NCBI RefSeq assembly: GCF_000513195.1
Contig: NZ_CBVI010000020.1
Coordinates: 1-64,000 of the forward strand
Source: Bacteroides timonensis
GTDB taxonomy: Bacteria > Bacteroidota > Bacteroidia > Bacteroidales > Bacteroidaceae
Reading direction: 5' to 3'
Length of the DNA: 64,000 bases
In this document: positions 32,389 to 42,838 of the stretch, piece by piece
Layout: the number at the start of each line of letters is the position of its first letter
Numbering within the stretch: position 1 is the first letter of the stretch
The notes under the pieces: model-generated
What the model saw: the letters and a program-made list of their open reading frames with translations, nothing else
Told to the model about the DNA's origin: nothing
Database searches by the model: none
Program-made: the position numbers and the translations under genes

Positions 32389-35300
32389 TTAAAATGTTAC
32401 ATTTACACCTACTGAGTATATACGTTGTACCGGATAAGTCCATCCGCCAAATCCGAAACTCAACACATCACCTGAAACCTCGGGCTCTACACCGTTATAG
32501 CCAGTCAAGGTAAACAAATTTTGTCCTGCTATATATAATCTCAGTTTATTGACACCGGGGACTTTCTTAAAAGTATACCCCAATTGCAAATTCTTCAACT
32601 TCAAATAAGAACCGTCTTCTATATAGAAAGATGAGAATTTGGTAAAGTTCTCATTATGGTCTTGGGTAGATAAGCGAGGAACATAGTTAGAAGTACCTTC
32701 ACCGTGCCAAGCCATATCAAGCAAGCCGCTCACCTTATTCACTTTTCCACCACTACCGGCGACATTGTACAGTTCTTGAATATTCTGATTAACAAGATCA
32801 TTGCCAATGCTGGCATAGAAGTTTGCCACTAAATCAAAGTTCTTATAACCTAAATTCAGATTAAGCCCCATCGTCATATCAGCCCATGGAGAGCCAATCT
32901 TTGTGCGGTCATCTGCATTCAATAGCCCATCTCCATTTACATCTTTAAATCGAATATCACCGACTTGCGCATTAGGTTGCAAGAACTGTCCTTTGTTGTT
33001 AGTATGGCTATTCAGTTCAATCTGATTCTGGAAAATGCCATCAGCCACATATCCATAGAAGAAAGCAGGTTCTTCACCTTGTATTGTCTTTGTCTTTTCA
33101 CCATTTCCATACAATGGATCTTTATCACCTGTCAACTCTGTCATATTCACGTTGAAAGTAGTCAGGTTTAAAGTAGTTCCAAAGGTAAAATCTCCCCAAC
33201 GGTCATTGTAGTTGATTGTCATTTCAAAGCCTTTGGTACGCATAGAACCTACATTAGTCCAAATCTTGGCATCACCCGGATAGCCGGAATAACTGGGATA
33301 AGCCTTCTGAAAAAGCATATCTCTGGTATTCTTTATATAATACTCAAAAGATCCCGTTAAACGATTATCAAATAATCCGTAATCAATACCGAAGTTGTAA
33401 TCCTCTACAGTTTCCCATTTCACATCCTCATTTTTAACCAGACTGGGATGAACGGTATTCACCACATTATCGCCCAATACATAGTAATCTTGCCCTAATT
33501 GAGACATATAAACCCCTGAAGGAAGATTCTGATTACCTACGCGTCCCCAACCTATTCTGAGTTTAAGGCTATTAAGCACAGACTTTGTGCTTTCCATAAA
33601 CGGTTCATTAGACATACGCCAAGCTATGGAAGCCGAAGGGAAAGAGGCCCATTTGTTCTTAGACAGGAATTTGGAAGAACCATCCACGCGATAAGTAGCT
33701 GTAAGATAATACTTATCATTATAATTGTAAGTTAGTCTACCTAAATAAGACATAATAGAAGTGGTAGAAGAATTACCTCCGGTTTGTGGATTGACGGTAC
33801 CGGCATCCAATTCATGCAAATTATCTGAGTTGTTGGGCATCTTTTCATAGCTTCCCCACAAAGTAGTGCTATTCCATTCTTCCAGGGTGTTCCCCGCCAT
33901 AAAAGAAAAATTATGCTTATTCGCAAAAGTTTTCAGGTAAGTCAACGTATTCTGCAAACTCCAATTACGATAAGTAGGTTTGTTGCGCGTGAACTTGTTG
34001 TTTGTCTGAAACTCATGAGCCGCATCAATAACAAAATCCGGTGAAAACGTATTGGAAATTCGAGTATCTAAGTCTATGGAGAATTGAGATCTAAATATCA
34101 AATCTTTTATCGGTTTGATTTCAAGATAAGCAGAAGATGACAAAGCATAAGAATTATTGCTTTGATTCCATCTGTGAACATAACCAACCGGATTCCAAAT
34201 TTGAGATGGAGAACGGGAATACAGACTATATTCATTTTCAGTACCATTCAATTCATCTTCAGACTTGAAAATAGGGGTAATCGGATCCACTCTGTCAAAG
34301 TCCGACCAATTAGTAGGATTACCCCATGACTCATAACGCGGATTTAATGAGAATCCGGCTGAGAAATGCTTATTAAACTTATAATCATTGGTAAAACGAG
34401 CGGTAAATCGTTTATATCCTCCCTTCTGATAGAAAGAATCTTGCTGGAAATAATTCAAACTAACCGAATATTTATTCTTCTCCGTTCCACCCTGTACACC
34501 CAAACTTGCATTTAATTGAGGTGTGAACTGGCGAATACCTGCATCCCACCAATTCGTTGTTTTACCTGCAAAAGAAGCGGGATTTTCAAATTCCTCAGGA
34601 TAACCGGCTTGGCGGGCAGCCATATTTAATATTTCAGCATACTCCACAGCATCCGCCATGTCATAAGGATTCTTCATCTCCTGCACACCATAATGCATAT
34701 CAAAATAGAATGAAGGCTTGCCTTCCACTCCCTTACGGGTAGTCACCATAATAACTCCATTTGAGGCACGGCTACCATAAATAGCACTGGCAGAAGCGTC
34801 TTTCAATACTTCGATGCTCTCAATCTCATTAGGATTAAGGAAATTGATTCCTTCGCCCATAGGAACCCCATCAACTACATACAATGGATCAGTGGATAAG
34901 TTGATGGTAGAGAAACCTCTAATCAAAACCTTTGGCTGACCACCCGGATTTCCGGCTCCTACAATCGTCACACCAGCCACTTTTCCCTGGAGGCTTTCAG
35001 TAGCATTGCTCACATTCATCGATCTTACCTCTTTTCCTTTCACGGAAGAGATGGAACTTGTCAAATCACTTTTTTCTGTACGCCATAGCCTACCACTACC
35101 ACTTCTTGAAGTAGCTCTGAATCTTCTGCCAAGGTTACATTAATGACAGTTCTATTTCCTACTTTTTCTACAATGGTTTTGTAAGAGATAAAAGAGAATG
35201 ACAGTTTGGAATTTATCCCATCTACTGTTATGCTGTATTGTCCATTTACATCAGATATACTACCGTTGGTAGTTCCTTCTTCCTTAATATTAACACCTAT

Positions 35301-35408
35301 CAAAGGTTCATTTTTATCGTCAACAATAGTTCCCCGAACCTTTATCTGTGCATTCGCAGCAAGGCAGAAGAAAGAAACAATAAGAGAAAATATAATATTT
35401 CTTTTCAT
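32389..35408 (-). pseudogene. SusC-like TonB-dependent transporter of PUL 2, split by a one-base deletion in an A run
   Basis: The 5' part (35061-35408) has a signal peptide, the regulatory-like domain (VRGTIVDDKNEPLIGVNIKE) and LLQEVVVVGYGVQKK, then reads VI and stops. One base over, the frame continues SDLTSSISSVKGKEVRSMN into the plug (LQGKVAGVTIVGAGNPGGQP, IESIEVLKDASASAIYG) and a complete barrel ending YSVGVNVTF. Seven A instead of the six at the minus-strand CAG-AAAAAA-GTG site (near 35071) would restore a protein of about 1000 residues. The rest is well preserved, so this is a recent mutation, a slippage-prone switch or a sequencing error. Neighbours: SusE/F-like upstream, SusD downstream. 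Confidence 0.9.
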
Positions 35409-35430
35409 GATTATATACATCGTTTAATGA

Positions 35431-36774
35431 TTATTCTTTCAATAATTTAGCACGTGCAATCTCTGTATCGATAATGAATTTATAACTTCCCTTTTGGTTT
35501 ACTTTCAAATAAGGTTGGCTTGATCCCATATAATCAATAATACCGTTTTCAAGCAAGCGCCAGTATTTACTCCAGCCCGGATAAGTAATGGTTATATTAA
35601 GCTGGGTTTCGTTCAGTATAAGAGTCCGTCCAAGTATATACGGATTCTCCGCATCTGGAGTGAGTAGACAATCCTTGTTGGTAGGGTCCCATCCGGCACC
35701 CTCAAATCCATAACCACACATTGTGATATCAGGAGAATCGTGCACAGCTGAAGAAGGTATATAAGGGGCCACAGTATACGTCTGCTCCTTGGTATTTGCT
35801 GTAATTTCATAATATCCCTTTGTAGGCAGCACTATTGGAGCGGCAGAAGGATTGTTTAGTAATTTACCATTCTCGCCTGATACACCGAAGCAATGAGGTT
35901 CAAAAGAGTTTTCCTGTCCCAAAAAATAGATTTCCTTATTATCGCAGTCTGCATAATATTTGAAGGTAAATGTACCATTTGATTTCTTATGATAGAGCAT
36001 CGGTACTCCACAAATATCAGCTGTCAAATTAGTTTCTTTGGGAACATCGGCCAGGAACAAAGTAACCATTTCGCTGGAAACAATATATTTAATTTTCTGT
36101 ATATTCCTGTTAGCTTCCACAAAGTTATCGATTGCTGTTATTTTTAGTTCATATTCTTCCGGTTTGGATGGCAACGAATAAGTCTTGTTGAAAGAGTATT
36201 CCTTTTCACCATTTAATTTGATTTTTTCCATGATGCCCAATATCGGCTCTTCCACATAGACTGAATCTAAACCGGATTCATCTGTAACTTTAAAAGAGAG
36301 TGCCAATTCCATCTTGCTCTCCAATAGCTGTATCGTTCCGTCTTGTGGAGATACATCCGAAAATTCAGGAGCGTTAAAGTCTCCGTCCAGATGTAGTGTA
36401 AGCTCTTTGGCCACAACATTTCCCGAGACATCTTCCAGTACCAGATTGACCTTATATACATCCTCATTCTTTGTGTCCTTAGGTGCCAGAAACTCATAAT
36501 CCAATTTATATTCTGTAACTAAAGTATCAGTCTGAAATACGATTTCCTTATCCAGATAGAGCTCTGGAATCATAATTTTTAAAGACTTAAGGCCTAAATC
36601 ATCTTTTAAATCAGCCTTGATTACAAACTTTCTGTTGGGATTAGAATACAATTCATCACGCAACACTTTTATTTCTGGTGCGTCGGATGCAGAATAGGAG
36701 ACCCCCTCATCGTCTGAGCATCCCGTAAAGCAAAACAGCATCAATAATGCTGACAACCTAAATAAACTTTTCAT
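35431..36774 (-). CDS. SusE/F-like multidomain surface lipoprotein
   Basis: About 447 residues from the ATG at 36774, chosen because it starts directly before a signal peptide and lipobox (LLMLFCFTGCSDDE); the frame is open upstream but that stretch does not look coding. It consists of beta-sandwich domains: two Ig-like repeats with SPQDG/DESGLDSVYVEEP, and a C-terminal part with GKLLNNPSAAPIVLPTKGYY and NQKGSYKFIIDTEIARA, the SusE/F-type carbohydrate-binding style. It probably helps capture the polysaccharide at the surface. Unusually, it lies upstream of SusC rather than after SusD. Confidence 0.75.
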   Translation of the reverse strand: MKSLFRLSALLMLFCFTGCSDDEGVSYSASDAPEIKVLRDELYSNPNRKFVIKADLKDDLGLKSLKIMIPELYLDKEIVFQTDTLVTEYKLDYEFLAPKDTKNEDVYKVNLVLEDVSGNVVAKELTLHLDGDFNAPEFSDVSPQDGTIQLLESKMELALSFKVTDESGLDSVYVEEPILGIMEKIKLNGEKEYSFNKTYSLPSKPEEYELKITAIDNFVEANRNIQKIKYIVSSEMVTLFLADVPKETNLTADICGVPMLYHKKSNGTFTFKYYADCDNKEIYFLGQENSFEPHCFGVSGENGKLLNNPSAAPIVLPTKGYYEITANTKEQTYTVAPYIPSSAVHDSPDITMCGYGFEGAGWDPTNKDCLLTPDAENPYILGRTLILNETQLNITITYPGWSKYWRLLENGIIDYMGSSQPYLKVNQKGSYKFIIDTEIARAKLLKE

Positions 36775-36871
36775 AATATCAATATTGTTGTTAACTAATA
36801 ATTCATTTCTAAGTGAGTTATTGCACAGGGAAATGTGTTGATTCCAACACATCCCCGTACAATAAAAGCAG

Positions 36872-39800
36872 TTATATCCTGAAAACTTGCTTGTTTATAT
36901 CAAGCTCTTCTACCAATGAATAATATTTTTCTGCAAGTTCCTTCTGGCCCAATCCACTGTATCCTAATGCCATTACGTAATAGCAATGTATTTTGTTGCG
37001 AATGTTCAGGTCGTCTTCCCAAATAGCAAGCTCCGGCAAGGATACTGCGAAATAATCGATTTTGCATTCATCAAAGAGATGTTTTTTGCCGTGGTCAATC
37101 AGTTTGTTGAAACGGCTGCGTGCTTTACTTTCTTCGCCCAATGCCCTCCAGGCAAGTCCTTGATAGAAAATCTTGTCAGGTTGTTGGTCATTATAGTAAA
37201 ATGCCTGTTGAGGCTCGCTGGAACCTTGTGTCGCTTTCATTAAGTATTTAATGGATTCAACTTCGTTGCCCAGCTTTTGATAGACTATTCCTCTATAGTA
37301 GTCCACTTCATTCTCTTCAACGTTGATCAGTTTGCCTTCACCCAGATTGTGCGGATAATGTTCTGTCTCTTTTAAAAGGCTGATGGCTTCCGCATACCGG
37401 TTCTCCTTAATAGCTTTCTTGGCAAGTTCTACCCGGCAGAGAATATATTGCCCTGTAACTTTGCCTTCACCACCTTCCCACGGATGGAATTTTTGTGCGG
37501 CTATCAGTCTTTTTGCCTTTTCATACTCTCCTAACTGATTGTAGAGGATTATTCGTTCTATGCATAAGTCATCCCGTTGTGCCACCAATTCCTGATGTGC
37601 CTCAAGAAAAGCCAGGCGTTCTGCATGGGGTCTTCCCATTTTCTTGTACAGTTGGTCCAACTCCATAAAGATACGGGAGTCCGTTTGGTCCAATTCGAAT
37701 GCTTTTTCCAATAATCGGCACGCTTCCTCCTTCCTGCCTTTCTTGTTGTAATAAGCCAATGAGAGGTTGCGTAGAGCTGTAGGGAACTGGTTATTTATCT
37801 CTACTGATTTTTCCCAGCAGGCAATAGCTTCTTCATAACAGCGGTGTGCATACCAGAAGTTTCCCAGATAGTAGGGAGCTTTGAAATCTTCCGGATTCAT
37901 CTTCATGGCATCTGTCAATACATTTACTTCGTCAATTCTGTTGGGGAAGCATTTGTGAGGAGACAAATTTTGCGCCTTCCGGTACCATTGCAATGCCAAT
38001 TCCGTATCTCCCGACATCGCTGCAAAATATCCTGTCATGTAGGCTGCCATGGGGTAAATGGTGGTTTCTCCATCCATATAGGTGTGCATTATCCGGGATG
38101 CTTCCTCGTACATTCCGGCTGCGGCAAAGTCGAATGCGTATTCAATATAGTTATGTACACTGCCGTTAAGCATCTCTTTCATCTCTTGTAAATCAGTAGA
38201 GACGTTTTCGATGAAATACTTTTCAAAGCGGCATCCTAAATTGAATTTATCAATGGTCAACGATTCTCCGATGAATTTTAATGCTTCATCTGTTTGTCCG
38301 GAATACCTTAGAATAGAGGCTTTAAGCTGGCGCGCCTTATGGTTGTGCCAGTTGTGTATGAGTGCCAGGTCGATATGTTCCAAAGCGGCGGTCCAGTCCT
38401 TTCTGATACAGTCTATTTGGGCTACACCGAAATATCCTGCATCTCTCCAGGCTGAATTCCAGGTCGATTTGTAATAAGCATTGTATGCTTCATCATATTT
38501 ACCTTGCATTTTCAGGCTCCATCCTAAATTGTAATAGGGTTCTCCATCATATGGGTTCGGATTACGTTCTGTCAGTGTCGTTATGGCTTTATGGAAATAT
38601 TTCTCGGCTTCTCCAAACTTTCCGCGGCGCATATTCAATAAACCGACTGCGTTGTTGCAACGGGCGTCACCGGGTTCTCTGTCCAAAGCTTCCTTATAAT
38701 AAGCCATAGGGTCATATGTGGCATGACGATATTGTTCCAGATGCAATCCGGTTAAGAAAAGCTGTTCTATGGAAGCTATCTCTTCGGGTTGTTTAGCCGC
38801 TTTGGCGGGATCTGGTGTGGGCTTTATTTCCGGTTTGTCGGCCTTATACTCTAAAAGAACTCTTCCATCACTATTGTATATGGAGAGGATGAGTTCTTCC
38901 GGCAGTTGTCCGGCAGTCTCTACTTGAGTTTTAAATATGCTTTCCGGGGAAAGGGCTGTTATCTGGCTTAGCAGGATTTTTCCGGTTACATCTTTTAATT
39001 CGATTTTGATGTCTTCTTGCTGTCCGCTTGCATATACTATGATATGGGCGGTATTATCCGCCACATCCAGGTTCAGAATGAAATCTTTGGATGCATTTTT
39101 AACGTATCCTACTTCGTTGTATGGCATGAAGTATTGCATCCATGATTTTTCTTCGTAAGGTTGCAGCCAGGTAAAGTCCGGTTGGTTGTCTGTGTAGACT
39201 CCGGTCATCAGTTCAATATAAGGGCCGTCTTCATCGGTGAGGTTTCTGTCCCAGGCAATCCCGAAATCACCGTTACCCCAGGTCCATTGTTTTTTGCCGG
39301 GGGACAGATGATGGTCGGCTACGTGTAATAGTCCTGCCTGTGCATTTTCCTCATAACCACCGACAAAGTTATAGCGTGACTGGATAGCCATGTATGAAGT
39401 AGGGACAGGGATATTCTTATATTTGGAGATGTCAACCCCTTCCGAGTAATCTTGTTTGTAATATACTCCTGTGGCAATCGGAAAGTTGGATACATCTCTT
39501 TTTCCGTGGTCAAAGACGGCATGCACATCGGGTGGGAAAACCGAGTGATAATGGTCGTTGACAACTACGGCAGGGTTCGCCCACCATAGGAAAGTTTGCG
39601 GGAAAGGAGTACGGTTGTAGACCTTGACTTTGATTTCCAAATAGGATTTACCCGGATGTAGTGTGAATCCCTGCATTCCCTTCATATTGAACATGCGTTC
39701 CACCTCATTACACCATACGGTTTTACTGCCGTCCGCATTTTCTTCAATGGTACAGTCGGTGGGAAGGTAAGTACTGGGACGGTGGTGTTGAGGCCAGTTA

Positions 39801-40195
39801 AATTCTATTCCGCCTGATATCCAGGGACCGGTCAATCCTACTAATGCAGGTTTGATGACTTGGTTGTAATATACAAAATGGCGTTTCTTTACTTTATCGT
39901 AGGCCATTTGCACGCGTCCACCTAATTCCGGCAGTATCATTATCTTGAGATATTCATTTTCAAGAAAATAGGCTTTGTATTCCTTCTCCTTCTTCTCATC
40001 ACATATTTTTTCAACAACAGGATAGGGATATACTACTCCCGAACTTCCCTGATAAACGCGTTTCTCCAGGAAAATAGGGTTTTTCTCTTCCTCTCCTATT
40101 TCGTAGGTTGGAAGCTTTACGGTCTCTTTCCAGACTTTTACTACTCCTTTTTCAAAAAGAGTGGGCTGAATCAAATATTCTGTAATCTTTTCCAT
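36872..40195 (-). CDS. DUF5107 domain protein with a long tetratricopeptide repeat region
   Basis: 1107 residues without a signal peptide, so probably cytoplasmic. The N-terminal 370 residues form a DUF5107 domain related to galactose-mutarotase-like sandwiches (YLKIMILPELGGRVQMAYDK; GGIEFNWPQHHRPSTYLPTD). From about residue 480 onward there are many TPR units (DARCNNAVGLLNMRRGKFGE; PYYNLGWSLKMQGKYDEAYN; PTALRNLSLAYYNKKGRKEE). Homologous two-part proteins are common in Bacteroidetes carbohydrate loci. The function is not established; sugar binding or enzymatic action on an intracellular sugar is plausible. Encoded between the MFS transporter and the SusE/F-like gene. Confidence 0.85.
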   Translation of the reverse strand: MEKITEYLIQPTLFEKGVVKVWKETVKLPTYEIGEEEKNPIFLEKRVYQGSSGVVYPYPVVEKICDEKKEKEYKAYFLENEYLKIMILPELGGRVQMAYDKVKKRHFVYYNQVIKPALVGLTGPWISGGIEFNWPQHHRPSTYLPTDCTIEENADGSKTVWCNEVERMFNMKGMQGFTLHPGKSYLEIKVKVYNRTPFPQTFLWWANPAVVVNDHYHSVFPPDVHAVFDHGKRDVSNFPIATGVYYKQDYSEGVDISKYKNIPVPTSYMAIQSRYNFVGGYEENAQAGLLHVADHHLSPGKKQWTWGNGDFGIAWDRNLTDEDGPYIELMTGVYTDNQPDFTWLQPYEEKSWMQYFMPYNEVGYVKNASKDFILNLDVADNTAHIIVYASGQQEDIKIELKDVTGKILLSQITALSPESIFKTQVETAGQLPEELILSIYNSDGRVLLEYKADKPEIKPTPDPAKAAKQPEEIASIEQLFLTGLHLEQYRHATYDPMAYYKEALDREPGDARCNNAVGLLNMRRGKFGEAEKYFHKAITTLTERNPNPYDGEPYYNLGWSLKMQGKYDEAYNAYYKSTWNSAWRDAGYFGVAQIDCIRKDWTAALEHIDLALIHNWHNHKARQLKASILRYSGQTDEALKFIGESLTIDKFNLGCRFEKYFIENVSTDLQEMKEMLNGSVHNYIEYAFDFAAAGMYEEASRIMHTYMDGETTIYPMAAYMTGYFAAMSGDTELALQWYRKAQNLSPHKCFPNRIDEVNVLTDAMKMNPEDFKAPYYLGNFWYAHRCYEEAIACWEKSVEINNQFPTALRNLSLAYYNKKGRKEEACRLLEKAFELDQTDSRIFMELDQLYKKMGRPHAERLAFLEAHQELVAQRDDLCIERIILYNQLGEYEKAKRLIAAQKFHPWEGGEGKVTGQYILCRVELAKKAIKENRYAEAISLLKETEHYPHNLGEGKLINVEENEVDYYRGIVYQKLGNEVESIKYLMKATQGSSEPQQAFYYNDQQPDKIFYQGLAWRALGEESKARSRFNKLIDHGKKHLFDECKIDYFAVSLPELAIWEDDLNIRNKIHCYYVMALGYSGLGQKELAEKYYSLVEELDINKQVFRI

Positions 40196-40293
40196 AAGGT
40201 ATTTATTGTTTTTTGAGACAATAAGGGTGATTTAAACGATGAACAGGCTTCATCGCTTAAGTAAAAATGAATTTAAAAAGTGATATTCTTATT

Positions 40294-41679
40294 TTAATTA
40301 GTCAGTTCTTTCTCAATGCTTTCCAATGATTTCCCTTTCGTTTCGGGCAACTTGATTTTGATGAATATAAATCCGAGAATACATATAATCCCGTATAGCC
40401 AGAAAGTGCCGTAAGCTCCTAATCCGGAGTTCAATAGCGGGAATGTATATGTCAGAACAAAACACGCAGCCCAAAGGGAAAAGGTGGAAACAGCCATTGC
40501 CATACCACGTATGCGGTTCGGGAATATTTCAGATAATACCACCCAAGTCACGGGAGCCAAAGTCATGGCATAACAGGCGATGGCTAATACTACCATTGTC
40601 AGTACTGCTATTCCGGTAATGTTGAGGTAGTAGCATACTCCCATGATTATATAAATGCAGGCCAATCCCGAAGCACCGAACAACATAAGCGAACGGCGTC
40701 CTAACTTGTCTACAGTGTACATACCCACAAAAGTGAATATCACATTCGTCACGCCCGTCACTACAATATTAAACAGAATGTCGGAAACACCATAACCGGC
40801 TGCTGCAAAGATTTCTTGTGCATAATTGAAAATGACATTGAGGCCACACCATTGTTGGAAAGCTGCGATAACGATACCTATCAATAATATCCCCGGCATT
40901 TTTCCCTGGAAGAGCAGGCGGATATTTACTTTCTCTTTGGTTGCCTGCAAAACAGTTCTTATGGTTGCAACCTCTGTTTTTGCATATTCTTTTCCACCTA
41001 TACGGCTTAAAATACTTTCGGCTTTGGTGTATTGGTGTTTGGTGGCCAGCCAACGGGGACTTTCAGGTATGAAGAATACCAGAATAAAGAACAGTAACGA
41101 GGGAACAACTTCTGCCCAAAACATCCAGCGCCATCCCATTTGCCCATTCCACGTATTCAGCATATCCTCACCGGCTATCACCGGATCTGCAATCAGCCAG
41201 TTGGCAATCTGGGCGGCCAGAATACCTAATACTATTGTCAGCTGATTGATAGATACGAATTTTCCCCTTACCTCACCGGGAGAGACTTCGGCAATATACA
41301 TAGGTGAGAGATTGGAAGCGATTCCGATTCCGATACCGCCAAATATACGGTAGAAAATGAACCAGTCAATGTCATTCACAGCTCCTGTTCCGATTGCAGA
41401 GACGGTAAATGTGATGGAGGCAACTATCATGAGAGGTTTACGTCCGTACCGGTCGGATAGGACACCGGCAATCATGACTCCTATTAAACAACCGAGGATG
41501 GCACTGCCCATAACCCACCCTTGCATGCCGGGAGAATTGGCTATTCCGAAGAAAACTTCATAGAAAGGTTTGGCGCCACCGATAACTACCCAATCGTATC
41601 CGAAAAGTAGTCCGCCCATGGCTGAAACTAATGAAATAAGCAAGAGGTAAAAATTGTTGCTAATAGATTTTGTTTTCAT
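40294..41679 (-). CDS. MFS sugar transporter (sugar porter family, XylE-like)
   Basis: 461 residues from the ATG at 41679, twelve predicted helices. Sugar-porter signatures are GGLLFGYDWVVIGGAKPFYE near the N-terminus, DRYGRKPLM after helix 2, PESPRWL after helix 6, DKLGRRSLM in the second half and PETKGKSLESIEKEL at the end. It should move a monosaccharide (possibly with H+) across the inner membrane, completing the PUL 2 pathway. The upstream ATG at 41703 is rejected because it lies within the -7 element TACATTTG at 41701-41708. Confidence 0.9.
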   Translation of the reverse strand: MKTKSISNNFYLLLISLVSAMGGLLFGYDWVVIGGAKPFYEVFFGIANSPGMQGWVMGSAILGCLIGVMIAGVLSDRYGRKPLMIVASITFTVSAIGTGAVNDIDWFIFYRIFGGIGIGIASNLSPMYIAEVSPGEVRGKFVSINQLTIVLGILAAQIANWLIADPVIAGEDMLNTWNGQMGWRWMFWAEVVPSLLFFILVFFIPESPRWLATKHQYTKAESILSRIGGKEYAKTEVATIRTVLQATKEKVNIRLLFQGKMPGILLIGIVIAAFQQWCGLNVIFNYAQEIFAAAGYGVSDILFNIVVTGVTNVIFTFVGMYTVDKLGRRSLMLFGASGLACIYIIMGVCYYLNITGIAVLTMVVLAIACYAMTLAPVTWVVLSEIFPNRIRGMAMAVSTFSLWAACFVLTYTFPLLNSGLGAYGTFWLYGIICILGFIFIKIKLPETKGKSLESIEKELTN

Positions 41680-41700
41680 GATATCAGTTTTAATGTATGG

Positions 41701-41708
41701 CAAATGTA
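41701..41708 (-). promoter_or_regulatory. -7 element of the MFS transporter gene
   Basis: TACATTTG on the minus strand matches TAnnTTTG, about 20 bases before the ATG at 41679. It lies in the divergent region shared with the AraC regulator gene. Confidence 0.55.
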
Positions 41709-41862
41709 TGCCTTAAAAGTCAATAAAAAAATGCAGATTGTTATCAAAAGTATGTATAATCTTATTATATTTATCAGTGGAATACCTCGAAAATACTACA
41801 AAAACAGGTATACATGTAAAATACTATGAGAAATATGTAAAAATCAACCAAAATCATATATC

Positions 41863-42741
41863 ATGGAAAAAGTAGCGGAAGGCTTTAAAGGAGAGAAGGC
41901 TATTGTTACACCTTATAATATACGTAACCTTCAACGGGAGAATAATATTACAAAGCAATTATTTGTCAGTCACATAGGCTACTATCCTCGTGCGCAATTC
42001 CATTTTAGGGAAAGGGAACTGGGAACGAATGAGAATGTTTTTATATATTGTGAAGAAGGGGGGGGCTGGATTGCTTATAATGGTGAAAAGTATATTTTGC
42101 ATAAAAACCAGGCCTTTATATTACCTGCCAATGAAAAACATGCATATGGTGCTGATGAGGTTAACCCATGGAGCATTTACTGGATACACTTTTGTGGCGA
42201 GAGTGTGACTATGTTTTCATCTATAATAGGTAAGGTTATATCTTTGGAAGAGTCGGATAAAAGCCGCTATGATGACCGTTTTCTATTATTCGAGGAAATG
42301 TTTCAGAATTTGGAAATGGGGTATAGTCCTGAAAACCTGGAGTATGTAAGTTTCTGTCTGATGCATTTTCTTGCTTCCTTGAAGTACATCAACCAATTTA
42401 GGGAAATCAAAAAGGTGAGGGAAACAGATTTTGTGCAGAAAAGTATTTCGTATATGAAAGAGCATATGGAAACTAAAATTACGCTGGAAGATATAGCACA
42501 GCATGTGAACTATTCTGCATCCCATTTCAGTGCCTTATTTTCGGAAAGGACTTCTTATGCTCCGATGGAATATTACAATCAGTTGAAAATTCAGCGTGCC
42601 TGTTCTTATCTGCAATTCTCTGATTTAAAGATCAAGGAGATTGCTTTCCGGCTGGGATATTATGACCAATTTCATTTCTCAAAAGCATTCACAAAGGAAA
42701 TGGAGATTACTCCCAAAGAATACAGAAGTAAATATAAATAA
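41863..42741 (+). CDS. AraC-family transcriptional regulator with cupin sensor domain
   Basis: 292 residues. The N-terminal half is a cupin-like ligand-binding domain (NVFIYCEEGGGWIAYNGEKY, QAFILPANEKHAYGADE, WSIYWIHFCG). The C-terminal 100 residues are the paired AraC HTH (ITLEDIAQHVNYSASHFSAL; LKIKEIAFRLGYYDQFHFSK; KEMEITPKEYRSKYK). It is transcribed divergently from the MFS-DUF5107-SusE-SusC-SusD-GH30 series, so it is the likely regulator of PUL 2, probably responding to a free sugar. No signal peptide, hence cytoplasmic sensing, in contrast to the hybrid regulator of PUL 1. Confidence 0.88.
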   Translation: MEKVAEGFKGEKAIVTPYNIRNLQRENNITKQLFVSHIGYYPRAQFHFRERELGTNENVFIYCEEGGGWIAYNGEKYILHKNQAFILPANEKHAYGADEVNPWSIYWIHFCGESVTMFSSIIGKVISLEESDKSRYDDRFLLFEEMFQNLEMGYSPENLEYVSFCLMHFLASLKYINQFREIKKVRETDFVQKSISYMKEHMETKITLEDIAQHVNYSASHFSALFSERTSYAPMEYYNQLKIQRACSYLQFSDLKIKEIAFRLGYYDQFHFSKAFTKEMEITPKEYRSKYK

Positions 42742-42755
42742 GATGTAAGAGTCAT

Positions 42756-42800
42756 AATATAAACACCCGAAGGTAATCGTCACATTCGGGTGTTTATATT
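42756..42800. terminator. Bidirectional terminator between the AraC gene and the YfhO-like gene
   Basis: A perfect 16-bp stem (42756-42771 and 42785-42800) with an A/T-rich base and G/C-rich tip, located between two convergent genes. Confidence 0.85.
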
Positions 42801-42838
42801 AATCTATAGAAAAGAAGTTTACCTCATCCTGAAAAGTA

